Shown: positions 34,020 through 42,886 of the stretch, piece by piece
Numbering within the stretch: position 1 is the stretch's first letter
Layout: each line of letters opens with the position of its first letter
Source of the DNA: Glycomyces albidus
Lineage (GTDB): Bacteria > Actinomycetota > Actinomycetes > Mycobacteriales > Micromonosporaceae
DNA length: 64,000 bases
Reading direction: 5' to 3'
Assembly: GCF_009451885.1 (NCBI RefSeq)
Contig: NZ_WIAO01000027.1
Location: 1 to 64,000, forward strand
Notes under the pieces: generated by a model
What the model was told of the DNA's origin: nothing
The model's database searches: none
Seen by the model: only the letters and a program-made list of their open reading frames with translations
Program-made: the position numbers and the translations under genes

Positions 34020-34430
34020 CTACTTGGAGCAGGCGGCGCACAGGCCGTGGAGTTCGAGCGTGTGTCCGACATCCGTGAAGCCGTGCTCGGCCGCGACCTT
34101 GTTGGCCCAGCGCTCCACGGTCGGCCCGGCGACCTCGGCGGTCTTGCCGCAGGAGCGGCAGACCAGGTGGTGGTGGTGCTCCTCGGCGGCGCAGAGCCGG
34201 TAGAGGTGGTCGCCGCCGGGCAGGCGCATGACGTCGACGATGTCGGCCTCGGCGAACGCCTGGAGCGTCCGGTAGACCGTGGTGAGGCCGATCTTGGACC
34301 CGGCGTCGCGCAGGATCGCGTGGAGGTCCTGGGCGCTGCGGAAGGCGTCGTCGTGCTCGAGCAGTTCGAGGATCGCGGTCCGCTGCTTGGTGGACCGGGC
34401 CATGTTCTCGGCCGGGGGCTTCGTGGCCAC
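34020..34430 (-). CDS. zur: Zinc-uptake repressor Zur (Fur family)
   Basis: A 136-residue Fur-family regulator. The winged helix spans residues ~10-80 (QRTAILELLEHDDAFRSAQD, GLTTVYRTLQAFAEADIVDV). The metal-binding part shows HHHHLVCRSCGKT and a C-terminal CAAC, the structural zinc site. Genomic context (znuABC operon; zinc-free ribosomal proteins in the window) makes Zur the right assignment rather than Fur. GTG 34430 overlaps the ArsR stop. It would bind the boxes at 20556 and 37687 when zinc is plentiful. Confidence 0.93.
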   Translation of the reverse strand: MATKPPAENMARSTKQRTAILELLEHDDAFRSAQDLHAILRDAGSKIGLTTVYRTLQAFAEADIVDVMRLPGGDHLYRLCAAEEHHHHLVCRSCGKTAEVAGPTVERWANKVAAEHGFTDVGHTLELHGLCAACSK

Positions 34431-34801
34431 TAGTGCTCCTCCCGGGCGTGGTTGACGGCGTCGGTGACGATGTGCGCGATGTGGTCGTCGATGAGCGAGT
34501 AGGAGATCTCACGGCCCGACCTGGTCCCGCGCACGATACCCGCTCCGCGCAGGACCCGCAGGTGCTGGGACACCAGCGGCTGCGTGACGCCGAGGGTCTC
34601 GACGATCTGGTGCACGTACTTCGGGCCCGCCGCCAGCTCCATGACGATCGCGATCCGCAGCGGCGCGGCCAGCGCGCGCAGCAGCTCGCCGGCCGACTCG
34701 TAGTCGGCGGGCGTGGATTCGGCTAGCTCGGTCTCGGTCCGCACTCCGCAAAAATATCGCGTCGCCGGGCCCGGCGAGGTCCCAGGTGTCTCCGGGGTCA
34801 T
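34430..34801 (-). CDS. ArsR/SmtB-type metalloregulator
   Basis: A 123-residue winged-helix protein (LLRALAAPLRIAIVMELAAG, GVTQPLVSQHLRVLRGAGIV, GREISYSLIDDHIAHIVTDA). The C-terminal helix DDHIAHIVTDAVNHAREEH carries the His/Asp pattern of the alpha5 zinc site of SmtB/CzrA/NmtR-type sensors. ATG 34801 overlaps the znuB stop (ATGA); a GTG at 34744 preceded by GATATT is an alternative. Such repressors normally control zinc export, so its place in an uptake operon next to zur suggests a two-sensor arrangement for zinc. Confidence 0.85.
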   Translation of the reverse strand: MTPETPGTSPGPATRYFCGVRTETELAESTPADYESAGELLRALAAPLRIAIVMELAAGPKYVHQIVETLGVTQPLVSQHLRVLRGAGIVRGTRSGREISYSLIDDHIAHIVTDAVNHAREEH

Positions 34802-35697
34802 GCTTTCGCGGGCAGCTCGACCTCGAGCGGCTCGCCCTCGGGCGGGAGGTGGCCGCGGCGGATGCGGCGGACGCGGCGCGTGACGGCGGCCAGGGCGGCG
34901 GTCGCGACGAACACGAGGACGCCGATGAGCACGATCGTGGAGCCGGGCGGGACGTCCCGCGCGGCGGAGGCGACGACCCCGGTGCCGGCGATGAGGAGTC
35001 CGGCGCCCATGGCGGTGAACATGGTGGTCTTGAACGAGCGCGTGAACTGCTGGACGGTGACGACCGGGATGACGAGGAGAGCGCTGACCAGGAGCAGGCC
35101 GACCGCGCGCATCGACACCGAGACGGTGACGGCCGTCGTGATGAGCAGGAGCAGGTTGAGCGCGCCGACCGGGAGGCCCGAGACGCGCGCGTACTGCTCG
35201 TCGGCGCAGATCGCGGTGAGCCAGGGGCGCAGGACGAGCATGAGGATCGCGACGGCGGCGCCGCCGACGGCGATGGTCCAGACCTCGCTCCAGCCGGCGG
35301 TCAGGAGCGAGCCGAACAGGTACTGCTGGAGGTTCGCGACGCCTTTGTCCGAGGCGATGCCGGTGAGGTAGACGCCTCCGGCGATGCCGCCGTAGAACAT
35401 CATCGCGAGGGCGACGTCGCCGGAGGTCTTGGAGTGGCTGCGGAGCAGTTCCATGACGATCGAGGCGAGCACCGTGACCACGAGGGTGGTCCACATCGGG
35501 GCGGCACCGGTGAGGAAGCCGATCGCGACGCCGGTGAGGGCGATGTGGCCGAGGCCGTCGCCGATGAGCGCGAGCCGCTTCTGGACGAGGAAGACGCCGA
35601 CGGCGGGCGCGCACAGGCCGACGACGAGCGCGCTGATGAGGGCGCGCTGCATGAACTCGTACTGGAAGTAGTCCGTGAAGGACAGGTCGAGGTTCAT
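34798..35697 (-). CDS. znuB: Zinc ABC transporter permease ZnuB
   Basis: A 299-residue ABC-3 (metal) permease with about eight helices. Typical segments are FMQRALISALVVGLCAPAVG, LIGDGLGHIALTGVAIGFL, FGSLLTAGWSEV, and GLLLVSALLVIPVVTVQQF. It forms the membrane channel of the ZnuABC importer with the ATPase encoded 121 bases upstream. ATG 35697 follows a G-rich GGGGCCG. The 121-base spacer to znuC has no gene. Confidence 0.93.
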   Translation of the reverse strand: MNLDLSFTDYFQYEFMQRALISALVVGLCAPAVGVFLVQKRLALIGDGLGHIALTGVAIGFLTGAAPMWTTLVVTVLASIVMELLRSHSKTSGDVALAMMFYGGIAGGVYLTGIASDKGVANLQQYLFGSLLTAGWSEVWTIAVGGAAVAILMLVLRPWLTAICADEQYARVSGLPVGALNLLLLITTAVTVSVSMRAVGLLLVSALLVIPVVTVQQFTRSFKTTMFTAMGAGLLIAGTGVVASAARDVPPGSTIVLIGVLVFVATAALAAVTRRVRRIRRGHLPPEGEPLEVELPAKA

Positions 35698-35818
35698 CTG
35701 CGGCCCCGGAGGTCGTCGGTCTCGCGCTGAGACTCGGTGTCGAACGGTGAACGGCACTCGGCGCTCGGCCCGGCATGCAGCCAGGCCCTGAGGCGGACCG
35801 CGGGGGTAGGGCCCGGGT

Positions 35819-36580
35819 TCATCTGCCGCCCCAGAAGTCGTCGGCGGTGTCGCCGTTCGCGTGGGGGTGCGCGTGCTCGTGCGCGGGGTCGGCGTGCTCG
35901 CCGACCGGGCGCGGGGGTGCGCCGTCGTGGACCACCCTGCCGTCGGCGAGGACGACGGCGCGGTCGAGGCGGTCGGTGAGGGGGCCGAGCTCGTGGGTGA
36001 CGAGGAGGACGGCGCATCCGGCGTCGATGCGGTCGGCGATGACCGTCGCGAGGGCGGTCTGCGTCTCGGCGTCGACGCCGACGGTGGGCTCGTCCATGAT
36101 GAGCAGGTCGGGGTCGGTGGCGAGGGCGCGGGCGATGAGGACGCGCTGCTGCTGGCCGCCGGAGAGGGTGTCGACGGAGCAGTGGGCGTGGTCGGCGAGG
36201 CCGACTTCGGCGAGGGAGCGGGCGACGGCGTCGCGGTCGGCGCGGCGCGGAGGCATGCCGAGGAGGCGGTGGGCGAGGCGGCCTTGCGAGACGACTTCGG
36301 CCGCGGTGGAGGGGACGCCGGAGGCGGCGCCGGTGCGCTGGGGGACGTAGCCGACGCGTTTCCAGTCGCGGAAGCGCTTCTGCGGGGTGCCGAACAGTTC
36401 GATGGTCCCGCCGGCGAGGGGGACGAGGCCGGCGACGGCCTTGATGAGGGTGGACTTGCCGGAGCCGTTGGCGCCCATGAGGGCTACGGCTTCACCGGGT
36501 TCGACGGCGAGGTCGGCGCCGCGGACGACGGCGCGACCGCCGTAGGAGACGGTCGCGCCGCGGACGTTGAGGACGGGCAT
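35819..36580 (-). CDS. znuC: Zinc ABC transporter ATPase ZnuC, His-rich tail
   Basis: A 253-residue ATPase with Walker A GANGSGKST, Q-loop VPQRTG, signature LSGGQQQR, Walker B LLIMDEPT and switch His in LLVTHELG. The C-terminus carries HADPAHEHAHPHANGD, a likely zinc-binding tail. It starts 15 bases after the znuA stop and drives uptake through ZnuB. Confidence 0.93.
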   Translation of the reverse strand: MPVLNVRGATVSYGGRAVVRGADLAVEPGEAVALMGANGSGKSTLIKAVAGLVPLAGGTIELFGTPQKRFRDWKRVGYVPQRTGAASGVPSTAAEVVSQGRLAHRLLGMPPRRADRDAVARSLAEVGLADHAHCSVDTLSGGQQQRVLIARALATDPDLLIMDEPTVGVDAETQTALATVIADRIDAGCAVLLVTHELGPLTDRLDRAVVLADGRVVHDGAPPRPVGEHADPAHEHAHPHANGDTADDFWGGR

Positions 36581-36595
36581 TCGTGTAATGCTGCC

Positions 36596-37666
36596 TTACG
36601 CCGCGCCGAGGGCGGTCTGCAACGCGGCCAGGTTCTCGCGCATCACAGTGAAGTAGTCGGCGCCGGCGTCGGTCTGCTCGTCGGTGAGCCCTTCGAGGGG
36701 GTTGAGGACGGCGGTGGCGGCGCCGGTCTCGGCGGCGAGGGTCTCGGCGATGTCGGGCGACACGAGCGTCTCGAAGAAGATCGTGGAGACGCGGTTCGCT
36801 TCGACGTACTGGGCGACCTCGGCCATGCGCTGCGTGTCGGGCTCCTGGTCGGGGCTGAGACCGGAGATGGCGACCTGGGTGAGGCCGTAGCGGTCGGCGA
36901 GGTAGCCGAACGCGGCGTGGGAGGTGACGATGGCGTCGCCGGTCCGGTTCGCGAGTCCCTCGGTGAACTCGGCGTCGAGTTCGGTCAGGTCGGCGGTGAA
37001 CGCGTCGGCGGCGGTGGTGTAGTCGTCGGCGTTGGCGTCGTCGAGGCCGGCGAGGCCGTCGGCGATGGCGGCGCCGATCTGGGCGTAGCGGGTCGGGTCG
37101 AGCCAGATGTGGGGGTCGGTGCCTTCGAGCTCGTCGTCGTGGCCGTGCTCCTCGCCCTCTTCTTCGGCGTGGGACTCCTCGGCGGTCGCGGACTCGTCCG
37201 CGTGCTCTTCCTCGGAGTGGGCGTCCTCGGAGTGCTCGTCCGCGTGCTCGTCCTCGGAGTGCTCCTCTTCGGCGTGGTCGTCTTCGAAGACCTGGGTCGA
37301 GTCGTAGCCGATGGTCTCGACGGCGGTGGCGACGTCGAGGGCCTTGTCGGAGGCGTACTCCTCGATGGCGGCGTCGAGTTCGGGGATGAAGCCGTGGAGG
37401 TAGACGACGTAGTCGGCCTCTTCGAGCGCGGCGACGTCGGAGGGGGCGAGCTCGAGGTCGTGGGGCTCCTGGCCGGCGGGGGTGAGGTTGGTGACGGCGA
37501 CGTGGTCGCCGCCGACCTGCTCGGTGGCGTAGGCGAGGGGGTAGAACGCGGCGACGACGTTCAGTTCGCCGTCGGCGGCGGAGCCGTCTTCGCCGCCGCA
37601 CGCGGCGAGCGTGCCGGCGGCGGCGAGGCCGGCGATGGGGAGGATGAGCAAGCTGGAACGGCGCAT
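36596..37666 (-). CDS. znuA: Zinc-binding lipoprotein ZnuA
   Basis: A 356-residue substrate-binding lipoprotein: ATG 37666 gives a short signal and the lipobox LAAC near residue 22. It captures zinc outside the membrane for ZnuBC. The cluster-A-I fold is shown by LNVVAAFYPLAYATEQVGGD, DPHIWLDPTRYAQ and VTSHAAFGYLADRYGL. Residues ~125-165 form a His/Glu/Asp-rich loop (EEEHSEDEHADEHSEDAHSE), the hallmark of zinc-specific members. A longer ATG at 37687 is rejected because the Zur box covers it. Confidence 0.93.
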   Translation of the reverse strand: MRRSSLLILPIAGLAAAGTLAACGGEDGSAADGELNVVAAFYPLAYATEQVGGDHVAVTNLTPAGQEPHDLELAPSDVAALEEADYVVYLHGFIPELDAAIEEYASDKALDVATAVETIGYDSTQVFEDDHAEEEHSEDEHADEHSEDAHSEEEHADESATAEESHAEEEGEEHGHDDELEGTDPHIWLDPTRYAQIGAAIADGLAGLDDANADDYTTAADAFTADLTELDAEFTEGLANRTGDAIVTSHAAFGYLADRYGLTQVAISGLSPDQEPDTQRMAEVAQYVEANRVSTIFFETLVSPDIAETLAAETGAATAVLNPLEGLTDEQTDAGADYFTVMRENLAALQTALGAA

Positions 37667-37686
37667 GAGTGAACTTTGCTCCGTCA

Positions 37687-37701
37687 TGACAATCATTGTC
37701 A
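37687..37701. promoter_or_regulatory. Zur box upstream of znuA
   Basis: TGACAAT-C-ATTGTCA is a perfect 7-bp inverted repeat, 21 bases before the znuA start. It shares ATTGTCA with the box at 20556. Zur bound here would repress the whole znuACB-arsR-zur transcript, giving feedback on zur itself. Confidence 0.85.
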
Positions 37702-37799
37702 ACAGCTAATATGTGCATCGCCCGCAGCGGACCCGCTTGCGACCAGCGCGAACATTCTGCTCGCCGCTTCCGGGCCGCGGTGGTCCATGATCGGTATCA

Positions 37800-37984
37800 C
37801 GCGTTCGGGTGAACTTCGCGCATTCGGCGCCCATCCGGCCCCGGAACTGTCGCACCCGCGGGCAATGATCGCCGCTAGGGTCCCCTTCTGGGTGGGTGGG
37901 GGTTCGGGATGGCATTACGGCCTCAGGTTTTCAAGCGCGGCCCTGCGTGTCCTAGGCGCGGCCTCAGGTTCTCAAGCGCGGCTT
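37800..37984 (+). repeat. Intergenic element with G-quadruplex motif and a direct repeat (copy 1)
   Basis: The gene-free stretch 37667-38090 holds, besides the Zur box, a segment containing GGGTGGGTGGGGGTTCGGG (37890-37908), four G-tracts suited to a G-quadruplex. The ~100 bases around it match the reverse complement of 45845-45960. Just downstream a 24-base sequence starting GGCCTCAGGTT occurs twice (37919 and 37960), 41 bases apart, with two mismatches. No convincing gene lies here. Confidence 0.6.
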
Positions 37985-38090
37985 CGGCAGCGCCGGAGTC
38001 CTTGCGCTCGCCACCGCCTCCTCGAGGCCGTTGCGTGCAGCGCCTGTCGCCCGCCGCGCCCCCGCCGCGCCTCGTCGGCCGCAACCGCGC

Positions 38091-38816
38091 CTACTGGTAC
38101 TCGTTGTCGGGGGCGTCGATCGGGGTGATCGATTCGACCTCGATGTAGGGCACCAGTTCGCCGTTGATCTCGTCGCGGCCCTGGCGCGGGGAGTACTCGC
38201 CGACGACCTCGACCCACTGATCGGGCTCCAGATCGCCGGCCGCGCCGCCGCTCGTAGAAGCCCAATCGAAGCCGATCTTGACCGGGCGGGCGTCGGCCGC
38301 GCAGCAGGAGACGACCATCCGCGCGAGCTGCGGCTCGTCGCCGTCGTAGAGGATGAACCCGCGCAGTTGGATGCGGTGGCCCTCGAGGGTCCGGCCCTCG
38401 TCGAAGATCGCGCGGGCGGCGTAGTCGAGGAGGGTGAGCGGGACCGGGTCGACGTCGTCGGGCAGTTCGGGGTAGTTCGAGCGGCCCTCTTCGGCGCCGA
38501 CGACGGTGCCGGTCCGCTCGGCCTCGTACGAGCCGAGCGCGTCCGGGGCCACGAGCAGCATCCCGACCACGGGCGCGAGCAGCAGCCACGCGACCTTCGG
38601 GTCGCCGTGGCCGTGCCCATCGTCGTCGTCGGCGTGCTTGTCGTGCCACGCCTGGACGCCGGTGATCGCGGCGACCGCCACGAGGAGGATCCCCGCCGGG
38701 ACGATGAGCCAGAACGCGTAGGGCTTCACGTAGTCGAGGTAGTCCCCCGTCCAGGCCAGGCGCAGCATCCCGCCGCCGACCAGGAGCAGGATGACCGCCT
38801 GCGCGTCGCGTCTCAC
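38091..38816 (-). CDS. TIGR03943-type membrane protein paired with a permease
   Basis: A 241-residue protein with two N-terminal helices, a His/Asp-rich loop (DDDDGHGHGD), a third helix and a C-terminal OB-like domain (LTLLDYAARAIFDEGRTLEG, GFILYDGDEPQLARMVVSCC, WVEVVGEY). This is the layout of the TIGR03943 family, found next to YraQ/UPF0718 permeases. The substrate is unknown; the His-rich loop suggests a metal. GTG 38816 overlaps the permease stop (GTGA). Confidence 0.8.
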   Translation of the reverse strand: MRRDAQAVILLLVGGGMLRLAWTGDYLDYVKPYAFWLIVPAGILLVAVAAITGVQAWHDKHADDDDGHGHGDPKVAWLLLAPVVGMLLVAPDALGSYEAERTGTVVGAEEGRSNYPELPDDVDPVPLTLLDYAARAIFDEGRTLEGHRIQLRGFILYDGDEPQLARMVVSCCAADARPVKIGFDWASTSGGAAGDLEPDQWVEVVGEYSPRQGRDEINGELVPYIEVESITPIDAPDNEYQ

Positions 38817-39814
38817 AGCCAGACCGCTCCCATCAGGACGGCGGCGGCGACCGCCGCGATGAACGCCGCCGGCGCGAACCGGGCCGCGAACCCGCGGCCG
38901 AAGGTCCCGGCCTGCATGGCCGCGAGCTTCACGTCGATGAACGGGCCGACGACCATGAACGCGAGCTTCGCGGTCGGCGAGAACTGCGTCAGCGAGGCGG
39001 CCACGAACGCGTCCGACTCCGAGCAGATCGACACGAGCACCGCGAGGACCGCCAGCGCAAGCACGCCGAGCACGGGGTCGTCGGCGATCGGCGCGAGCCA
39101 GGTCTCGGGGACGAGGGTGTTCAGGCTCGCGGCGATGGCGGCGCCGATGACGAGGTAGCCGCCGGCGTGGAGGAAGTCGTGGCGGATCGCGGCCCAGAAC
39201 GCGGCCCATTTGCCGTCGTCGTGGTGGCGGTGCCGCGGCAGTCTGAGCCATTCGGTCTTGCCGAGCCTCGCCCAGAGCCAGCCGATGGTGACGGCGGCGA
39301 GGAGGGAGGCGCAGACGCGGGCGGCGACCATCTGCGGGTTGCCGGGGAAGGCGACGAACGTGGAGATGACGACGATCGGGTTGATCGCCGGCGAGGCGAG
39401 CATGAACGTGAACGCGGCCGCGGGGGCGACGCCGCGTCGCACGAGGGCGCCCGCGACGGGCACGGACGCGCATTCGCATGCGGGCAGGACGGCTCCGGCG
39501 ACGCCCGCGACCGGGACGGCGAGCGCGGTGCGCTTGGGGACGGCCCTGTGGAAGAAGTCGGCGGGCACGAAGGCGGCGATGGCGGCCGAGAGCGCGACCC
39601 CGAGGACGAGGAAGGGGAACGCCTGGACGCAGACGGCGACGAACCGGGCGGCCCAGGCCTGCGCGGCGGGGGCGGCGAAGAGGTCGGTGAGGCCGGGCCG
39701 GGCGGTGAGGCCGAAGACGAGGATGAGCGCGAGGGCTTCGAGGGAGGACAGGCCCCGGCGCCGCTTGGGGGCGGGGGGTGCGGGGGTCTCGCTGCTGGCG
39801 AGGTCGGCGCTCAC
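38813..39814 (-). CDS. Permease of the YraQ/UPF0718 family
   Basis: A 333-residue membrane protein with about eight helices. Family marks are the Cys-containing PACECASVPVAGALVRRGV and SPAINPIVVISTFVAFPGN in the first half and ICSESDAFVAASL with VVGPFIDVKL in the second half. It always occurs with TIGR03943-type partners; the transported species is unknown, though metal or thiol compounds have been proposed for relatives. GTG 39814 with CACAAT 6 bases upstream fits a leaderless start; ATG 39832 is an alternative. Confidence 0.82.
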   Translation of the reverse strand: MSADLASSETPAPPAPKRRRGLSSLEALALILVFGLTARPGLTDLFAAPAAQAWAARFVAVCVQAFPFLVLGVALSAAIAAFVPADFFHRAVPKRTALAVPVAGVAGAVLPACECASVPVAGALVRRGVAPAAAFTFMLASPAINPIVVISTFVAFPGNPQMVAARVCASLLAAVTIGWLWARLGKTEWLRLPRHRHHDDGKWAAFWAAIRHDFLHAGGYLVIGAAIAASLNTLVPETWLAPIADDPVLGVLALAVLAVLVSICSESDAFVAASLTQFSPTAKLAFMVVGPFIDVKLAAMQAGTFGRGFAARFAPAAFIAAVAAAVLMGAVWL

Positions 39815-39929
39815 ACCCTCATTGTGCGGCATGGACGGCGGTGGACGGGTCACCGCCTCCCGGGCGCGCCACCGCTTGAAGGTGCGGACGCCTCGCATAC
39901 CTCACCCGTGCGGAAGTGCGCGGGCTTAC

Positions 39930-39935
39930 TACGCT
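39930..39935 (+). promoter_or_regulatory. -10 element of the ion-channel gene, leaderless
   Basis: TACGCT ends 6 bases before GTG 39942 and there is no Shine-Dalgarno sequence. The same hexamer and spacing occur before recO (42834-42829). Confidence 0.45.
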
Positions 39936-39941
39936 TGGACG

Positions 39942-40796
39942 GTGCGCGTTCCCACCCTAGGTACCGACCCCAGCCGTATTCCCGCCGCTTGCAGGGCCCT
40001 CCTGGCCCACCGGCGGTTCCAGGTGCTGTCGATGTCGGTGATCATCCTGAACGGGGCGGTGCTGGGCGCGATGACGTTCCCGGGCGTGGTCGCGGCCGCC
40101 GGGGGGTTCCTGCACCGGGTGGACTACGCGTGCCTGGCGTTCTTCACGTTCGAGGTGGCCGCGGGGATCGTGTCGTTCGGCCGGCGGCCGTGGCGGTACT
40201 TCAAGGACGGCTGGAACGTCTTCGACTTCGTGATCGTCGCGGCGTCGTTCCTGCCGGGTGTGCGCGAGAACGTGACGATCCTGCGGATGCTGCGGCTGGC
40301 GCGGATCGTGCGGATCTTCCGGAACCTGCCGTCGCTGCGCCTGATCCTGGTCGCGGCCGGGAAGGCGCTGCCGAAGTCGGCCGGGGTGATGGCGCTGACC
40401 GGCCTGGTCATGTACCTGTGGGCGATGATCGGCTGGATCGCGTTCGAGGACACCGACCGGGAGCACTTCGGCACCGTGGGCACGGCGCTGCTGAACCTGT
40501 TCCAGCTCGTGGCGTTCGACGACATGGGCAACGTCATCCGCGACAGCATGCACGAGAACATGTGGACGCTGCCGTACTACATCGTGTTCATCCTGTTCGG
40601 GGCGTTCATCCTCGTCAACATCATGATCGGTGTGGTGCTCGCCTCGATGGAGGAGGCGCAGAAGCTCGACGACGAGGACGGCGAGGTCTCCGCGGACACG
40701 GCGCTGCTGCTCGAGCGGATCGACAAACTCCAGGTCGCGGTCGACAAACTGGCCGCTGACCAGGAACGCGGGCGGGAGTACTCGCCGTTCCGTTAG
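39942..40796 (+). CDS. Voltage-gated ion channel, one-domain (NaChBac-like) with unusual filter
   Basis: A 284-residue six-helix channel subunit, expected to form a tetramer. S4 is unmistakable: ILRMLRLARIVRIFRNLPSL, with Arg at every third position. The pore helix and filter read LNLFQLVAFDDMGN (Asp193, Asp194), where bacterial sodium channels have a TLESWS-type sequence. S6 is PYYIVFILFGAFILVNIMIG, followed by a C-terminal coiled coil (ALLLERIDKLQVAVDKLAAD). Ion selectivity cannot be assigned; the double Asp might favour divalent ions. The gene is single, behind a leaderless-type promoter. Confidence 0.9.
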   Translation: MRVPTLGTDPSRIPAACRALLAHRRFQVLSMSVIILNGAVLGAMTFPGVVAAAGGFLHRVDYACLAFFTFEVAAGIVSFGRRPWRYFKDGWNVFDFVIVAASFLPGVRENVTILRMLRLARIVRIFRNLPSLRLILVAAGKALPKSAGVMALTGLVMYLWAMIGWIAFEDTDREHFGTVGTALLNLFQLVAFDDMGNVIRDSMHENMWTLPYYIVFILFGAFILVNIMIGVVLASMEEAQKLDDEDGEVSADTALLLERIDKLQVAVDKLAADQERGREYSPFR

Positions 40797-40941
40797 CGGA
40801 GCCGGCTCGGCCCGCGAAAGGGCTCGGCGACAAATCCGATTCCGCCGCGTGGCGGCTGCGCCTCCGGCGGGACTCCGCCGCTCCGCGCCGCTGCGCCTCG
40901 GATCCGGCTCCGCCGCAGTGGTTCGTGTCGTCCGCTGCTGC

Positions 40942-41727
40942 TCAGCCTGCGACCGGGTTCGGCTCGGCGCCGCCGAACCGGCGGTCGCGGCGGGCGTAGA
41001 TCTCGCAGGCGCGCCACAGGTCGCGCCGGTCGAAGTCCGGCCAGAGGACGTCGAGGTAGACCATCTCGGCGTACGCGGACTGCCAGGGCAGGAAGTTCGA
41101 GGTGCGCTGCTCGCCGGAGGGCCGCAGGAACAGGTCGACGTCGGGCAGGTCGGGGTTGTAGAGGTACCGGGCGAAGGTCTTCTCGGTGACGCGCTCGGGG
41201 TTGAGGCGCCCGGCTTTGACGTCGCGGGCGAGGGCCGCGGCGGCGTCGGCGATCTCGGCGCGGCCGCCGTAGTTCACGCAGAACTGGAGCGTGATCTTGT
41301 CGTTGCGGCGCGACATCTCCTCGGCCACTTCGAGTTCCTTGATGACGCTCTTCCACAGCTTCGGGCGGCGCCCGGCCCAGCGGATGCGGACCCCCATGGC
41401 GTGGAGCTCGTCGCGGCGGCGGTGGATGACGTCCCGGTTGAAGCCCATGAGCCAGCGGACCTCGTCGGGGCTGCGCCGCCAGTTCTCGGTCGAGAACGCG
41501 TACGCCGAGAGCGTGCCGATGCCCATCTCGATCGCGCCTTCGATCGTGTCGAACAGCGACGCCTCGCCCATGGTGTGGCCCTCGGTGCGCTTGAGGCCGC
41601 GCTCCTTGGCCCAGCGGCCGTTGCCGTCCATCACCAGCGCGACGTGCCTGGGCACGAGCTCGCGCGGCAGCTCGGGCGGCACCGCCCCCGACGGGTGCGG
41701 CTTCGGCGGCTCATAGGTGCGGCTCAC
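40942..41727 (-). CDS. uppS: Isoprenyl transferase (undecaprenyl/decaprenyl diphosphate synthase)
   Basis: A 261-residue cis-prenyltransferase that makes the polyprenyl carrier for cell-wall precursors. Conserved marks are [17 protein letters not shown] (catalytic Asp), [30 protein letters not shown], and [27 protein letters not shown] lies 4 bases before GTG 41727. It is downstream of recO in the same direction, a usual actinobacterial order, but separated by 342 gene-free bases. Confidence 0.95.
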   Translation of the reverse strand: MSRTYEPPKPHPSGAVPPELPRELVPRHVALVMDGNGRWAKERGLKRTEGHTMGEASLFDTIEGAIEMGIGTLSAYAFSTENWRRSPDEVRWLMGFNRDVIHRRRDELHAMGVRIRWAGRRPKLWKSVIKELEVAEEMSRRNDKITLQFCVNYGGRAEIADAAAALARDVKAGRLNPERVTEKTFARYLYNPDLPDVDLFLRPSGEQRTSNFLPWQSAYAEMVYLDVLWPDFDRRDLWRACEIYARRDRRFGGAEPNPVAG

Positions 41728-42069
41728 TGGACCTCCACTAGGCATCGGGGCCCTCGATCCTAATCCGCGCCCGAGGACGCGGGGATCCCCCACTCGCGCG
41801 CCGGTCCCGGAACAGGACAGGTTGTCGTAACCGGCCGACCGCCGGGCCGCGGCGGTCGCCGCCGGCGGCGATCCCGACCCGGGCCCGGCCAGTACGCCGC
41901 GACAACGCCTGCTCATGCAACGACGCCGGAGCCAGCGGCGGCAGCAGCCGCAGCGGCAGCCGCTGGTTCGCTCCCCCATGCGGACCCGTGTCGGACCCGG
42001 CGGGCAATCTAGAAATCGGGGGCGGTGGCGAATCCGCGTTGCGCTCACTTTCGTGCCGCTTGCAGGGGG
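41728..42069. other. Gene-free interval between uppS and recO
   Basis: No ORF with coding bias or ribosome-binding site is visible on either strand. The left part contains the uppS ribosome-binding site and a G/C-rich inverted region around 41841-41870. I see no terminator with a T tract and no clear promoter. Confidence 0.6.
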
Positions 42070-42822
42070 TCAGGATGCGTGCGGGACGTACTTGAGCGTC
42101 CGCAGGGGCCGCTCGGAGTGCCATTGGAAGTGGGCGGCGATGAGGCCGGCGGCCTCGCTGCGTTGACGGGGGTCGGCGGCGGTGGCGTTGGCCCAGTCGC
42201 CGGATTCCAAGGCGCGCATGAGTTCGATCGAGGCGGGCGCGGGCACCGAGGCGCCGCCGGGGCGGCAGTCGGCGCAGACCGCGCCGCCGGCCGCGACGGC
42301 GAAGGCCCGGTGCTGCCCGTCCGCGCCGCACACCGCGCACTGCGCGAGCGAGGGCGCCCAGCCGGCGGACTTCATGCCGCGCAGGAGGTAGGAGTCCATG
42401 ACGAGGACCGGCGGCAGGTCGGTCTCGGCGAGAGCCCGGAACGCGCCGAGAGTGAGCTGGAAGACGTCGAGGTCGGGCTGGTGGTCCTCGGGGACGAGCC
42501 GCTCGGCGGCCTCGGCGATGACGCACGCGGCCGTGTAGGTGGCCCAGTCGCCGCTGATCGCGCCGCCCGACAGGTGCAGGCCGACCGCCTGGGTGACCGT
42601 GTGGAGCTCGGCGCGGCCCTCGATGAGCTGGAGGTCGACGTGGCTGAACGGCGCGAGGCGGGCCCCGAACTTCGAAGAGGTGCGGCGCAGGCCCTTGGCC
42701 ATGGCTCGGTAGCGGCCGCGATTGCGGCCCAGCAGCGAGACGATCGCGTCCGCTTCGCCGAGTTTGAAGGTGCGCAGCACCACCGCGTCGTCGCGGAACA
42801 GCTTCCGAGTGCTCACCCCCAC
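42070..42822 (-). CDS. recO: DNA repair protein RecO
   Basis: A 250-residue recombination mediator that loads RecA with RecR. The N-terminal OB fold is visible (DDAVVLRTFKLGEADAIVSL, GRNRGRYRAMAKGLRRTSSK) followed by the helical domain and a zinc site CAVCGADG/CADCRPGG near residues 165-190. GTG 42822 is chosen because TACGCT (42834-42829) ends 6 bases before it, fitting a leaderless transcript; GTG 42816 is the alternative. Confidence 0.93.
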   Translation of the reverse strand: MGVSTRKLFRDDAVVLRTFKLGEADAIVSLLGRNRGRYRAMAKGLRRTSSKFGARLAPFSHVDLQLIEGRAELHTVTQAVGLHLSGGAISGDWATYTAACVIAEAAERLVPEDHQPDLDVFQLTLGAFRALAETDLPPVLVMDSYLLRGMKSAGWAPSLAQCAVCGADGQHRAFAVAAGGAVCADCRPGGASVPAPASIELMRALESGDWANATAADPRQRSEAAGLIAAHFQWHSERPLRTLKYVPHAS

Positions 42823-42886
42823 GACGCAAGCGTAGCCCGGAGGTACGACGGCCCCCGGTTCGTGGGGACCGGGGGCGATCTCGAGT

